64,000 nucleotides of DNA. It comes from Bagarius yarrelli (lineage: Eukaryota; Chordata; Actinopteri; Siluriformes; Sisoridae). This document shows, one piece after another, positions 43,741 to 53,927 of this stretch (the stretch's first letter is position 1; every line of letters starts with the position of its first letter). The notes below the pieces were generated by a model that did not search any database, was not told where the DNA came from, and saw nothing but the letters and a program-made list of their open reading frames with translations. Position numbers and translations under genes: made by a program. Location of the stretch: NCBI GenBank assembly GCA_005784505.1, contig VCAZ01000035.1:1277501-1341500 (forward strand). The letters are read 5' to 3'.

Positions 43741-44029
43741 ACATGGAATTTTTTTTTGTCTTATTAACTCCAAAGAGAAGAAAAAGACAAGTTGATGCAG
43801 GAGCGACTGTTTTTAGCTTACGTATTAAAAGAAAGAAACTTCTTTTTTGTGGACGGTCAAAAATTGTAAAAAGAAAATCTTTCATGAATAGTAAAAAACC
43901 TGATAATAAAATAAAAAATATGAAAAAGCTACTAATATGAAAATTGTATTATATTTAGTATATTTCAACTTGAATAAAATACAACATTTATACAGCTTAG
44001 AATAAAAAAAAATGTAACATGCAAGACAT
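43741..44029. other. AT-rich sequence with no clear feature
   Basis: Overlapping Lys/Phe-rich frames on both strands reflect A/T composition. Confidence 0.45.
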
Positions 44030-44300
44030 ATTGTTTGGCAAAAGTATTAGACGACATGATTTTTATTCCAATTTTTCCACATAGTATTAGTGAGTCTGGG
44101 GGTCTGGGGTGTTTAGTGGGGTTAAGTCAGCGTAAGGGTTCGGTGCAGGACACACAAGTTTTTTGATATCATCCATAGCACAGTATGTCTCCATGGAGCT
44201 CAAAGGCTTTGTGCACAGGAGCATTGTCTTGCTGTCTTTGGGCCTTTTAAGTCAGGGGTGGCTCTAGGCATGGGCAGGGGTGAGATTTAAAGAAGGGGTG
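44030..44300. mobile_element. Tc1 MITE J fragment followed by a GGGGTGG-type transposon end
   Basis: TTTGGCAAAAGTATTAGACG, CCATGGAGCTCAAAGGCTTT and GTGCACAGGAGCATTGTCTT are Tc1 MITE blocks. TCAGGGGTGGCTCTAGGCAT plus GGGCAGGGGTG follow, as they do at 46590-46630. The pairing of the two blocks is therefore itself repeated. Confidence 0.6.
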
Positions 44301-44413
44301 TAAAAAGCTCTGACCAATCAAAATGCAAAAACAAAAAGGCTCTGTAACGGCACAGTCTACACTCATGATGCGAGGCGATCTGTCAAGGAATACAGAGAAA
44401 CTGGCACAGACTA

Positions 44414-44414
44414 A

Positions 44415-44483
<69 letters not shown>

Positions 44484-44503
44484 CATAAATCAATCAATCT
44501 ATA

Positions 44504-44537
<34 letters not shown>

Positions 44538-44599
44538 TTTATCTATTTATATATCTATCTATTATCTATCTTCATCTAATCAAAATAAATCAATCTGTA

Positions 44600-44630
<31 letters not shown>

Positions 44631-44645
44631 TTATCTATTTATCTA
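44414..44645. repeat. Compound CTAT/CTGT microsatellite with internal duplication
   Basis: CTAT units at 44414-44482 are followed by two copies (about 44487-44552 and 44588-44645) of a module AATCAATC...GTCTGTCTGTCTGTCTATCT ending in TTTATCTATTTAT. The 212-codon plus-strand frame across it is a repeat artefact. Confidence 0.93.
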
Positions 44646-44648
44646 TCC

Positions 44649-44670
44649 ATATGGCTGGTGGAACAGGATA
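44649..44670. repeat. Left arm of a 22-bp perfect inverted repeat
   Basis: ATATGGCTGGTGGAACAGGA followed by TA is the exact reverse complement of 45619-45640. It lies directly at the edge of the CTAT microsatellite. Confidence 0.95.
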
Positions 44671-45167
44671 AAAATTCTGTGTGACACACACTTTTCTATA
44701 TGTGGGTGTGCTAGTAAAGTGTTCACAAACTTTTGCTACAAATGGACATATTGTTATTTTTATATATATATAAAAACATTAAGTCCTGTTGTAGAAGAAA
44801 AACTAAATGTGGGACAGCATAACACCATCCGATACCTGATTATTTTCCTATTATCATACATCCCATTGTGTGCAACAGTTTGCTTCCTACTACCTACAGT
44901 AATAATCTATCAAACTGTGTATATATTATTATTCTTATATATTTTATATAAAGCCATGTAATATAGTGTAAGTTATAGATCATACAGATGTGTATTTGAA
45001 ATGTGGAGTGTATGATGTGTCAGATACAGTACATCCTGTTTATTGTGTCACTTCTTTTCTGTCTTCCACGGAGTAATAAACGTGATCATTTTTTCAGACA
45101 GCCCCAGCGAGGGAATATGTGCTTTGTCACTATGGTGTCTCAAGGCTGCCTGATAAATGGAGCGCAA

Positions 45168-45198
45168 GAGAGAGAGAGAGAAGAGTATCGAAAGAGAC

Positions 45199-45232
<34 letters not shown>
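45168..45232. repeat. (GA)n purine tract
   Basis: GA dinucleotide runs, purine on the plus strand. Ser/Leu-rich minus-strand frames here are artefacts. Confidence 0.92.
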
Positions 45233-45246
45233 CGCCATGGCAACCG
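45233..45246. promoter_or_regulatory. RFX half-palindrome motif beside a GA tract (candidate)
   Basis: CGCCATGGCAACCG contains the strong RFX half-site CCATGGCAAC. It lies immediately after a GA tract. Function is unproven. Confidence 0.2.
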
Positions 45247-45618
45247 TCTCTGGGTAAAATGCAGCAGCGAGAGATCATTAGCTGACACCGGCAAGTGATT
45301 AAAACCTCGGTTGTGCTTCGGTTCGCTCATCCTTATCAAACTAATCCATGTTCTCACTGGGGTTCATGAAATTCCATGTACGTGGTGATATGAGACATTT
45401 GGGTACAGTTTAAAAAACCAACACCACCCCCACCCCCACCCTGCTCTGCTGTATATGTGCTATCGTTGCCAGATCTTCAGGGATTTTAACGAGATACAGA
45501 GCAAGTGAAAAAGGAGGAGACAATAGAGGAAAGGAAAGGGTGATACATATATTTGTTTCCTGTCTCTTTGTTGTTAGGAAGCCATTCTGTGTTAAGAGAA
45601 ATTGCTGTTTATTCCTCA

Positions 45619-45640
45619 TATCCTGTTCCACCAGCCATAT
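45619..45640. repeat. Right arm of the 22-bp perfect inverted repeat
   Basis: The exact reverse complement of 44649-44670, about 950 bp away. No transposase lies between the arms. Confidence 0.95.
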
Positions 45641-46151
45641 AGCAGACACTCACCAGCGTGGATGATGCATGTGTGTGAGACAGCCTGTAAGCATCTATAA
45701 TTTACACTTGGGCTAAAATAGTGTCGATACATAGGGTGGTAGTTAATGTATCCAAACCCAGTCTGTTCCGTCTGACCTTAAAACCAGCTCTATAAAAACA
45801 GCCACTTCCTGTTAAAATGTAGAGCGTAACCCATGTTTGGGGAAATATTTTATTATTTTTTAATACAATAACTGATTTTATAGTTGAGTTTTTTATACAG
45901 GATATATTATTGATTACCAAACATAGACACACACATGCAAACCTATTAGTGTTATTATGTTTTTAAGCATCTACAATAGAGATTAGCAAGTTAAGACCTG
46001 AATCCAACCTCCGCATTAGCCCTGGGGTGGTTTTTGGGTCTGTGGAAACATTTACGTAAAATAATATTTTTTAAACCACTCCTTAACGATTAACCTTAAC
46101 TATTTTTTTTACATAGAACAGAAAATAGAACACATTTTCCATAACACTTTT
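45641..46151. other. Unique AT-rich sequence
   Basis: No recognised feature. Confidence 0.5.
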
Positions 46152-46647
46152 GGCTGCATTTACACTGCAGGTCTTGATGCCCAGTTCGGATTTCGTAACT
46201 ATATCCGATTTTTTTAATGGCCTGCTTACATCATCTTTTAAAACTGACCCGTATCTGATATCTGCATTTACATTATACATGGCGAAAGAACCCAATACAG
46301 ACATACCGACCGAAAAAAGGGAGTACGAAAGGTCTGATAATCAATGAACGCATTGGATGAAGGCGAAATGATTATTCACTATATTGATTTCCGAACCATA
46401 TTTACAGGCTGGCAAAACAATGTAAAAAAGTGAACAGCCCTCATAGCCTGTCGAATGTAGCGCTGCTCACTAAGTTATGAATATATATTTTTTATTTATA
46501 TATTTTTTTATAACACAGTATGTTTCTATGGAGATCAGAGGCTTTGTGCACAGGGGCATTGTCATGCTGTATTTGGGCCTCATAGTTCCAGTCAGGGCCA
46601 GTTCTAGGTATGGGCAGGGGTGGGCTGAGCCCACCCAAACATATATC

Positions 46648-46711
46648 TTGCCCATCCAATCAAAATTTGGTTTTTATTTTCTTTTGTATAATTTTTGATT
46701 GGATGGGCAAT
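46648..46711. repeat. Inverted repeat of about 18 bp inside transposon I
   Basis: TTGCCCATCCAATCAAAA and its reverse complement TTTTGATTGGATGGGCAA flank about 25 nt of AT-rich loop. Confidence 0.93.
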
Positions 46712-46781
46712 TGTTTTGCCAGCCTGAAAATATGGTTTGGAAAGCGAAATACTGAAGACTGAGACTGTTTGGTTTTGCTTG

Positions 46782-46866
46782 CTGGCAAAACAATGCTCTC
46801 TTTCAGAGGGTAAAAAAGTGGACAGCCCTCATAGCCTATCGAATGTAGCATTGTTTGCTAAGTATT
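46782..46866. repeat. Segment duplicated from 46410-46480
   Basis: GGCAAAACAATG, AGCCCTCATAGCCTATCGAA and TGTAGC occur in the same order at 46415-46460 (AGCCCTCATAGCCTGTCGAA). The two copies flank the inner Tc1-derived piece. Confidence 0.85.
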
Positions 46867-47285
46867 AAATATATATTTTATATAGTTCATTTTTTTTCTT
46901 TACAGGCGGCCGGCTTTAAGTAAACAAAAATAATCAATAGCAAAATACACATTTGCCCTAAGTTATTATAAATCGCTGCTGGTGTCCACCTGAGTTGGTG
47001 TCAACCTGAGTTGACGTGATGTGCCACCGTCGCTAATTTAGTGATGATCGACTTATTCGCACAGACAGGTGAAAAGCCGATCTGTCTGTTTACATGGCGG
47101 ACACTAATACACATATCTGATTCATATTAGATTTATTTCTACATATGAAAAAGGCCTGAATCCGATCTAAAAATATAGAAATCTATGTAACTTTCTTATT
47201 GCCTACACGGTCGTTGGTCATATCCCATCTGGGCCATATTGGACCTGAATTGGGTCCCTTGATACATGCAGTGTAAATGCAGCCT

Positions 47286-47687
47286 AACATGTAAAATAGA
47301 CCATAAACGATGGTAAACGAAAAGATATTTTATGTTTTTTTTTCCTTTAAATTGTTATAGGTGTATTGATTAAAAACCCAATGCTGTGCGTCCACCAGAC
47401 CAGAGAACATTGGATCGGTAACAAAAACATAAAGACCAACTGAGGGTTAAATCCATTAAACAAAAAAAATGACACATGGCTGTCAGTAATCAAAATAAAA
47501 TTCGATATTCTTACTTTTAGATGAAATCATTTGCAGGCTTTTAAAGCAAAACTGCTTTTCTTTCATTAGTAAAATATAAAAACACACCTGCAACCTCACA
47601 CTGCTACGTTCTGCACTTTTTACTTTTTAGTCACCAATAAGTAACTATTTACCCAGACTACTGGAATTTCCCTAAACAACTCCTTAA

Positions 47688-47688
<1 letters not shown>
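47286..47688. other. Unique AT-rich sequence
   Basis: No recognised feature. Confidence 0.5.

Positions 47689-47731
<43 letters not shown>
47689..47731. repeat. (CA)n microsatellite
   Basis: A pure CA run of about 21 units. Confidence 0.96.
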
Positions 47732-47734
<3 letters not shown>

Positions 47735-47827
47735 TACACACTCCCGTCCTAACCTCTGTACTCATTTGATGCCTTTTGACCTTTTACTTATAAAACATTT
47801 ACCATGGAAAAAATCTCACTCTTGCGT

Positions 47828-47829
<2 letters not shown>

Positions 47830-47861
<32 letters not shown>
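47830..47861. repeat. (CA)n microsatellite
   Basis: A pure CA run about 100 bp after the previous one. Confidence 0.96.
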
Positions 47862-47862
<1 letters not shown>

Positions 47863-48192
47863 GAATAGGCCAATTGAACTGAGCCTATTATGTCACACAC
47901 AAATAGTCTTGTCACATGTGCCCTAGGTGTGTGACGTGTGTGTTGCGAAAAGCAGCCTGGGAGGCAGGAAAAGTTCAGGTGCTTCTCTTAGGTTTCATGA
48001 GTTAATTATTAAGTGTGGGAAAGAGAGGGTCAGCTGTCACGGGGTGTGGGGCCACGTTCATACACACCAATTCAGAGCGGTACGAAGACGATACCTGCTT
48101 TATTCAGTGTGTGTGGGGTGTGTGTTGATATGAATACGCTTAGGCAGACTGCATTGAGGATAGCATTCAGGTTAGAAGGTGTGTGCGTGGCA
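47862..48192. other. Unique GT-rich sequence
   Basis: No gene recognised. Open frames are Val/Cys-rich because of GT composition. Confidence 0.5.
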
Positions 48193-48226
48193 TGTGTGTG
48201 TGTGTGTGTTGTGTTGTGTTGTGTAC
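48193..48226. repeat. (GT)n and TTGTG tract
   Basis: A GT run followed by three GTGTT units. Confidence 0.93.
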
Positions 48227-48307
48227 ACCCATTCTGTTCTCTCGTGCATACGAGCCGTTAAAAAACAACACCAGCATGGTCCTTACCAGTCTATCTTTCA
48301 AATGCCT

Positions 48308-48310
<3 letters not shown>

Positions 48311-48340
<30 letters not shown>
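48311..48340. repeat. (GT)n microsatellite
   Basis: A pure GT run. Confidence 0.96.
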
Positions 48341-48347
<7 letters not shown>

Positions 48348-48507
48348 CATGCTCTCTACATTTAAAAAAAAAACACTTTCACAAAACTCTAAAGCTTCAG
48401 TACTCTAAAGCTCCCTGCTTCTTAACACTTTTTGTTTCCTCATTCAGCCAATGCAACCACAAACAGTCTACACACTTTACTCAGCTGGCGCCACCAGAAA
48501 ATTTAAA

Positions 48508-48556
48508 TAGGGGTGGCCAGAGGAGGCCCATAGCAAATCTTGGGGTGGCACAGAAA
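48508..48556 (+). repeat. Isolated half-units related to the downstream minisatellite
   Basis: ATAGGGGTGGCCAGAGG and TTGGGGTGGCACAG carry the GGGGTGGC core of the array that starts about 100 bp later, in unique-looking flank. They may be the ancestral seed or a decayed edge. Confidence 0.55.
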
Positions 48557-48649
48557 AAAAAATTGTAAAAAAAAACTTTTATAATTTAGGGAATGTGTGT
48601 GTGTTAAATAATGTTGTCTCTTTGAATAGTGTTTTTAATATTATATTAT

Positions 48650-49595
48650 ACAAGGGTGGCCAAGATCATTATTCAAGAGGGGGGGTGGCAGAGGAAGGGC
48701 TTTATACGGGGTGTGCCAGAGATCATACAGGAGGTGGCAAGAGTTTATACAGGGGTGGCCAGAGATCATACAGGGGTGGCAAGAGTTTATACAGGGGTGG
48801 CCAGAGATCATACAGGGGTGGCAAGAGTTTATACAGGGGTGGCCAGAGATCATACAGGTGTGGCAAGATTTTATACAGGGGTGGCCAGAGATCATACAGG
48901 AGTGGCAAGATTTTATACAGGGGTGGCCAAGATCATACAGGGGTGGCAAAGAGTTTATACAGGGGTGGCCAGAGATCATACAGGAGTGGCAAGATTTTAT
49001 ACAGGGGTGGCCAGAGATCATACAGAGGTGGCAAGATTTATACAGGGGTGGCCAGAGAGGCAGAGAATGGCATTTATACAGGGGTGGCAGGATGGCAAGA
49101 TTTTATACAGGGGTGGCCAGAGATATACAGGTGGCAGATCATACAGGTGGCCAGATTTTATCAGGGGTGGCCAGAGATATACAGGGTGGCAAGAGTTTAT
49201 ACAGGGCGTGGCCAGAGATCATACAGGAGTGGCAAGATTTTACAGGGGTTGCCAAATCATACAGGGGTGCAGATTTTATACAGGGGGCAGAGATCATACA
49301 GGAGTGGCAAGAATTTATACAGGGGTGGCCAGAGATCATACAGGGGTGGCAAGAGTTTATACAGGGATGGCCAGAGATCATACAGGAGTGGCAAGATTTT
49401 ATACAGGGGTGGCCAGAGATCATACAGGGGTGGCAAGAGTTTATACAGGGGTGGCCAGAGATCATACAGGGGTGGCAAGAGTTTATACAGGGGTGGCCAG
49501 AGATCATACAGGAGTGGCAAGATTTTATACAGGGGTGGCCAGAGATCATACAGGGGTGGCAAGAGTTTATACAGGGGTGGCCAGAGATCATACAG
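48650..49595 (+). repeat. 42-bp minisatellite built from two 21-bp half-units
   Basis: About 22 copies. Each unit pairs AGAGATCATACAGGGGTGGC+A with AGAGTTTATACAGGGGTGGC+C. The halves share TACAGGGGTGGC, so the 42-bp unit came from a 21-bp duplication. Because 42 is a multiple of 3 and the units lack stops, the three plus-strand frames stay open across the array (318-337 codons, 14-residue repeats such as RSYRGGKSLYRGGQ). Minus-strand frames of up to 150 codons also occur. These are artefacts unless transcription and codon bias say otherwise. Units near 49060-49290 are shortened or decayed. The two edges are the most regular. Confidence 0.95.
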
Positions 49596-49691
49596 GAAAG
49601 TTTTATGAATACTGTATTTACACCGTGTAAGAAGGATATGATTTTAAGGTTTTCATTACTGCAGTAGGTCTAGTACATGATGTAGGCTCAA

Positions 49692-49720
49692 TAAACGCTA
49701 TATGGCCAAGAGTTTCGAGG
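49692..49720 (+). mobile_element. Tc1 MITE J terminus
   Basis: GCTATATGGCCAAGAGTTTC then GAGGACACA matches the MITE J end seen at 54968. Confidence 0.6.
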
Positions 49721-49752
49721 ACACATTTATATATAAATAAACATATAGCACT

Positions 49753-49798
49753 TTTGTAAGTCACTCTGGAGCAAGAGCGTCTGCTAAATGCTGTAAAC
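49753..49798 (+). mobile_element. V-SINE tail fragment
   Basis: GTAAGTCACTCTGGAGCAAG then AGCGTCTGCTAAATGCTGTA is the conserved 3' tail only. Confidence 0.85.
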
Positions 49799-50039
49799 AA
49801 AAATATACAGTGGTGGTCTGGTATAAAAAATAACATCCACTTTGTTATTGTTATTGCTTGGCTTTTTAACCTATCACTGGCGTTTTCCTGGCTCACACAC
49901 ACCGTAAATATAGCCTAGTTTATTAAGCTAACAACGAGCAAGGCAGTGAGCCAGAAGGCAACAATAATGGCTAACTTAGTTTAGCATCAGTTCACCATCA
50001 GAAGACCATAATCTATATCACCTTTGGGTGCATTTTTTT

Positions 50040-50217
50040 TTGGAACTGTAACATAATTGTGGTAGTTGGTTTACTTTTAACTTAAGTACATGTCAGAGTC
50101 CAAACTTCTTTACTTTAACTTGAGTGTAGTCAGTACTTCAACTTTTACCAGAGTCATTGTGAACATGAGTATCAGAACTTGTATCAGAAAAGTATCTGTA
50201 CTTTTACCATCTCTGAG
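50040..50217. mobile_element. hAT-like fragment ending TTTTACCATCTCTGA
   Basis: CTTAAGTACATGTCAGAGTC, AACTTGAGTGTAGTCAGTAC and GTATCTGTACTTTTACCATC resemble a common fish hAT-type element with GTACTTTTACCACCTCTG ends. The left end is uncertain. Confidence 0.5.
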
Positions 50218-50230
50218 TATATATATATAG

Positions 50231-50261
<31 letters not shown>
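50217..50261. repeat. (TA)n microsatellite
   Basis: A TA run with a single central AGCT interruption. Confidence 0.95.
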
Positions 50262-50263
<2 letters not shown>

Positions 50264-50587
50264 GTCTTTGTGGCTGAACGATATCCCCCAAAGTTGGAAG
50301 CACAACGTTGTCCAAAATGTCTTTTTTACAGAAAAACTGTCCTAAAAAAGGGTCCTTTGGCATAAAACTGACAGCGGCAAATTCTGGAACTAACCGATTT
50401 CGTCTGCTACGTGCGTGAGTAAAAAGAGGTATTGGTATTCTATTTGGACACTCCCCCTCAATGAAGACTTACTTACTTTACTGTGTACTTTACCTTATTC
50501 CTTACATAAATTCAATTGTTCACTTTATTTTATTTGGTCGCTTTACATCAGAGTGCATAAAGTTCTCCTTGTATTAGATAGATGTAA

Positions 50588-50615
50588 TGGATGGATGGAT
50601 GGATGGATGGATGAT

Positions 50616-50692
<77 letters not shown>
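50588..50692. repeat. (GGAT)n then (GATA)n compound microsatellite
   Basis: About six GGAT units followed by about 19 GATA units, the same two-phase form as at 30470. Confidence 0.96.
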
Positions 50693-50694
<2 letters not shown>

Positions 50695-52001
50695 GAATTA
50701 CAATACCTCCTAAAGGAGTACCTTATGATCCAGACATTTGGACTCCCCCTTAACAACTCCTTAACTCTCACAAACGGCCACATGTACACACAAACTGAAA
50801 TACACACAGTCCTTCACAAAGCAAACACACTTAGACAAACCGATAGACAAACAGTCCAGCCCTACCCAAAAACACACACACACACACAACCCAAAACTCT
50901 GCACACAAACACAAACCCTTCCCCCTAAAGCTTTACTTTGGAGAATGACACAGTGATGTGGAATAGTGTGGGATTCCATTGAAAGCCCTGAAGCTGAGAA
51001 GTGTTACTCAACGCCCGCTTAGGCCTTACACAAACATGCCAGCAGACAAAGAGGTAATGACTGTTATAAAAGACGCCTGGTAGAAAGCAGCAGGCCTGTG
51101 GTTCTTGGTCTGGTGCTGACTGGGGTCAGTGAGGTCATCAGCTCCAAAGGGGTCGTTAGTTAACACAAACGCTCAGTGTTTTGGAAACAGGACATGGATA
51201 TGAGCCAGAGAGTCCAGTTCAGGCCAAATGAATGCACAGCAGTGAATGATCAGTCACAGAAAACTTAAGTTCAAGAAAAAAGGTTGCAATAGTTATACAA
51301 GAGTCGGTGTGTCCTGAAAAACAATCAACAAAAGTAGCCTATTTTTTTAATAAGTTTGTGTTGAAGCTACATTTCCTTCAACTTTTTTTGCTATAACTTT
51401 GGTCAAAAGTTGTGGGGGGTTTTTTTTAATAAAAAAAGCTTGTGTTACTTTAAGTTTTTATCTGAAATCATTTATTGTTTCCATCAGCGGTAAATATGAG
51501 AAATATCTTAACCTCATATTTTTTTTTCGTTTTATCAGCTAAAAAAACAAAAAGTGGATTTTTTTCGTGTATAATCCTCGAAACAAAAAAGAATAAACAT
51601 GCACTGTGGTTTGCCTGGTATGTTTTCAACGGGCAATTACTTCTTTCAAGCCATGGGCCATTTTCCACACCGAACAAAAACTCAAGTCATGCTAATGTTG
51701 CATAAAAAATATGAAGGAAATTTGTTCATGTCTGCTTTTTTAGTTTGATTTGTAGGCAAGAGAAATTAAGTGTTGGGTTTTGATTTTAATTTTAAGCGAT
51801 TATATTATATTAGGTCATGGAATTTTCGTTTCTTTCCCTTCTAATAACCTGCACTCCCATTGGGAAATTACTTTACACTTCGGTTAAAATAGTAGCAGTG
51901 CAGTTCCAGTACAATATCACACAGTATATTAGGACAATAATTTAATAACAATGATATGTATTAAACCACCGTGCTGTTGAAGACTGGAGTTTAATTTATT
52001 T
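50693..52001. other. Unique sequence, about 1.3 kb
   Basis: A CA run lies at about 50872-50887. No exon or dispersed repeat recognised. Lys/Phe-rich frames around 51468-51705 reflect A/T runs. Confidence 0.5.
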
Positions 52002-52060
52002 AAATTACATTTACATTTATAATATTTGGCAGATGCGTTTATCCAAAACCATAAAAAAGT
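52002..52060 (-). mobile_element. V-SINE tail fragment
   Basis: On the plus strand: ATTACATTTACATTTATAAT, TTGGCAGATGCGTTTATCCA, which is the inverse of the V-SINE tail. The head and core are absent. Confidence 0.75.
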
Positions 52061-52279
52061 ATTACATCCATACTGGTACACCAGGTTGCAGACTTAGAAT
52101 ACTAAACTCTAAAACTCGGCTGAAACGAAATAGACCAATAATATGAAAAAAAAGAGCAACAAAAGACATTTTTATTATACTAAAAAGTCCAAGTTTAAAA
52201 ATTTGAGAGAAAAGAAGGTCCTCATCCATATTTTTAAGACAGCCAGTAACTCAAGAAGACCTTAAGGTTTACCTCCTTT

Positions 52280-53017
52280 CAGTGGTGGGCCGTCAGGATC
52301 CGCAAGTCCTTCTCTGCTACACAAACACTATCAGAAGCTGACCTACATTTAGAACCTAAATTCTAACATTTGTTCTATGAAATTATATTAATTTATTCCC
52401 TACAGTTTATTCTCTTCATTTCGTAGCGTTTCCCTTGCTGCCCTGCTTCCAGTATGTGTATGTGGATGTTAGATTTTTTGTCCAATCAGATTTTATCCTC
52501 TATGTGCTGCCATGTCAATCTAATCTGCCAAAGCCTTCAGAATCAGAAGTGCTGCCTAAGTAACTAAACCTATTTTAACAATGGGACTGTTTCTTTAACC
52601 AATCAGATTTCAATTTCGCCTCACAGGCCCACAATAACATCAGCATTTTCCAGTCCTCTGATTGGTTGATCAAAGCAAACCTGTTACAGCCACGTTCGAC
52701 TAGCAAAACACATCTGTAGCAATCTACACACATTAATACAGTTGAAATTAAATTTTATACACCCACAACGGCTGGCGGAGAAGAAGAAACTGACTCGGTC
52801 TCTGACATACTTAACAATCCGCTTTTAAAGAGGACTTTTACAGAAACGCTAGACATCGTAAGAAGGTTTTGGCTAACGCTAAATCTAGCTAGCCTGTCTT
52901 AGTCCAGGAAAGGGTTTGTTTGCCCCTACCAGACCAGTGCCTACGAGTGGTAACACTGGCTTACAGCTTCTGAGAAGTCACCACTAAAGGCCCAGTTACC
53001 AAGTGCACGGCCCCTGA
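52280..53017 (+). mobile_element. DNA transposon family D, copy 2, uninterrupted
   Basis: It starts CAGTGGTGGGCCGTCAGGAT and CCTTCTCTGCTACACAAAC, and ends GGCCCAGTTACCAAGTGCAC then GGCCCCTGA, so the ends are imperfectly inverted. Internal CCAATCAGATTT occurs twice (about 52480 and 52600). At about 740 bp it matches copy 1 in length once that copy's SINE is allowed for. I saw no transposase. Confidence 0.78.
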
Positions 53018-53408
53018 AGGGTCCCTTGTACCCTCAGAGACAGTAGGACCAGTAGAGCAGTGCTGATCTGAGAAAGCATGGTCTGGGAAAAAAGTAAAAT
53101 AATAATCAGCAGGTATTGATAAATTTGGGGCAAAGAGGGAGGGCAAAGAGCTGGTATATGAATGTCATAAATAAGGACATGAAGTTAGTGGATGTGGGTA
53201 CAGTGGATGCAGAGGTCAGGGCTAGGTGGAGGCAGATGATTCGTTGTGAAGGGAACAGCCAGAGGGTGAGGAAGAAGAAAAGCAGGTATTGATTGATTTA
53301 CTTTAACACCATTTTTGATCACAGTTCACAGGTGCAATATACGTACACAAAGGGCTGTTCTATAATTATTGATCTGGTGACATTTCCATTGAGTAGATCT
53401 TTCTCATT
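53018..53408. other. Unique sequence
   Basis: No recognised feature beyond a possible decayed extension of transposon D. Confidence 0.45.
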
Positions 53409-53530
53409 GGTTACATATACAACTTAGCAATTGGAGGTTAAGTACCTTGCTCAGGAGTCCAGCAGTGGGAATTTGGTAGTGCTGGGAATGAAACCCTGGT
53501 CTTCAAATTAGTGGTCCAACATCTTAACCA
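53409..53530 (-). mobile_element. V-SINE joined to a tRNA-Thr relic
   Basis: On the plus strand: CAACTTAGCAATTGGAGGTT, core ACCTTGCTCAGGAGTCCAGC, head GGGAATGAAACCCTGGTCTT and CAACATCTTAACCATGA. The usual 5' end (GGGAAGTGGTGGC) is missing and the sequence passes straight into tRNA-Thr-like DNA. Confidence 0.83.
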
Positions 53531-53586
53531 TGAACCCAGGATCTTCTGTTTACTAGACAGGCGCTTTTACTAACCAAGCCACTGCG
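53531..53586 (-). pseudogene. tRNA-Thr(AGT)-like relic fused to a V-SINE
   Basis: On the minus strand: GTGGCTTGGTTAGTAAAAGC (D arm), GCCTGTCTAGTAAACAGAAG (anticodon arm, loop CTAGTAA, anticodon AGT) and ATCCTGGGTTCA (start of the T arm). This closely follows recalled vertebrate tRNA-Thr(AGT). The 5' acceptor strand is altered and everything after the T loop is replaced by V-SINE sequence. It cannot be a working tRNA. Confidence 0.85.
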
Positions 53587-53603
53587 AAACATTAATTTAT
53601 TTA

Positions 53604-53690
53604 AGGAGTCTCCAGTGTCAACGCTTTGAACTGTCACAGTCAGAAATAAAGCTATTGAAGTCATTGAAGTCTTGAGTATGGAAGTCTACA
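53604..53690 (+). mobile_element. Unclassified dispersed repeat Q, copy 2
   Basis: AAGGAGTCTCCAGTGTCAAC and GTCACAGTCAGAAATAAAGCT match 43648-43700. Confidence 0.5.
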
Positions 53691-53927
53691 GTGCAAAAAC
53701 CCCTGAAAAACGAACTGTATAGCTGATAAATGCATCACTATTACTATAAAACCTCCATGTGGATTAAGAAAATATTCATATTTAGATGATCTTCATATTT
53801 GTGTTTGTATGCTTGTGTTGATTTGTATTGAAGTCTAACACAACCTATTTTTACTGCTTTAAGTCGCATTCTGCTTTAGATCATACAACCCTGTAGATGT
53901 TATTATTTCTTAAACTCGCTAATACTT

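Larger units (their letters stand above)
46152..47285. mobile_element. DNA transposon family I, about 1.1 kb, with nested insertions
   Basis: The left end GGCTGCATTTACACTGCAGG pairs with the right end CATGCAGTGTAAATGCAGCC. The subterminal TGCCCAGTTCGG and GAATTGGGTC also pair. The pattern is typical of fish hAT-like elements, but superfamily and target duplication are unproven. Inside are a Tc1 MITE piece (46505-46590), a GGGCAGGGGTGG piece (46590-46630), a small inverted repeat (46648-46711) and a duplicated segment (46410-46480 and 46782-46866). Confidence 0.72.

Noticed and set aside
44323..44961. 212-codon plus-strand ORF
   Set aside because: Most of it is CTAT/CTGT microsatellite translation and the remainder has no recognisable domain.
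45003..45357. Arg/Glu-rich ORF and its antisense partners
   Set aside because: They overlap a GA tract, and the residues follow the dinucleotide repeat.
48595..49667. A 318-337 residue glycine/arginine or tryptophan-rich repeat protein
   Set aside because: All three plus frames are open because the 42-bp unit is a multiple of three and lacks stops, and the minus strand also has long frames. No frame is favoured, and the units decay with frame changes in the centre.
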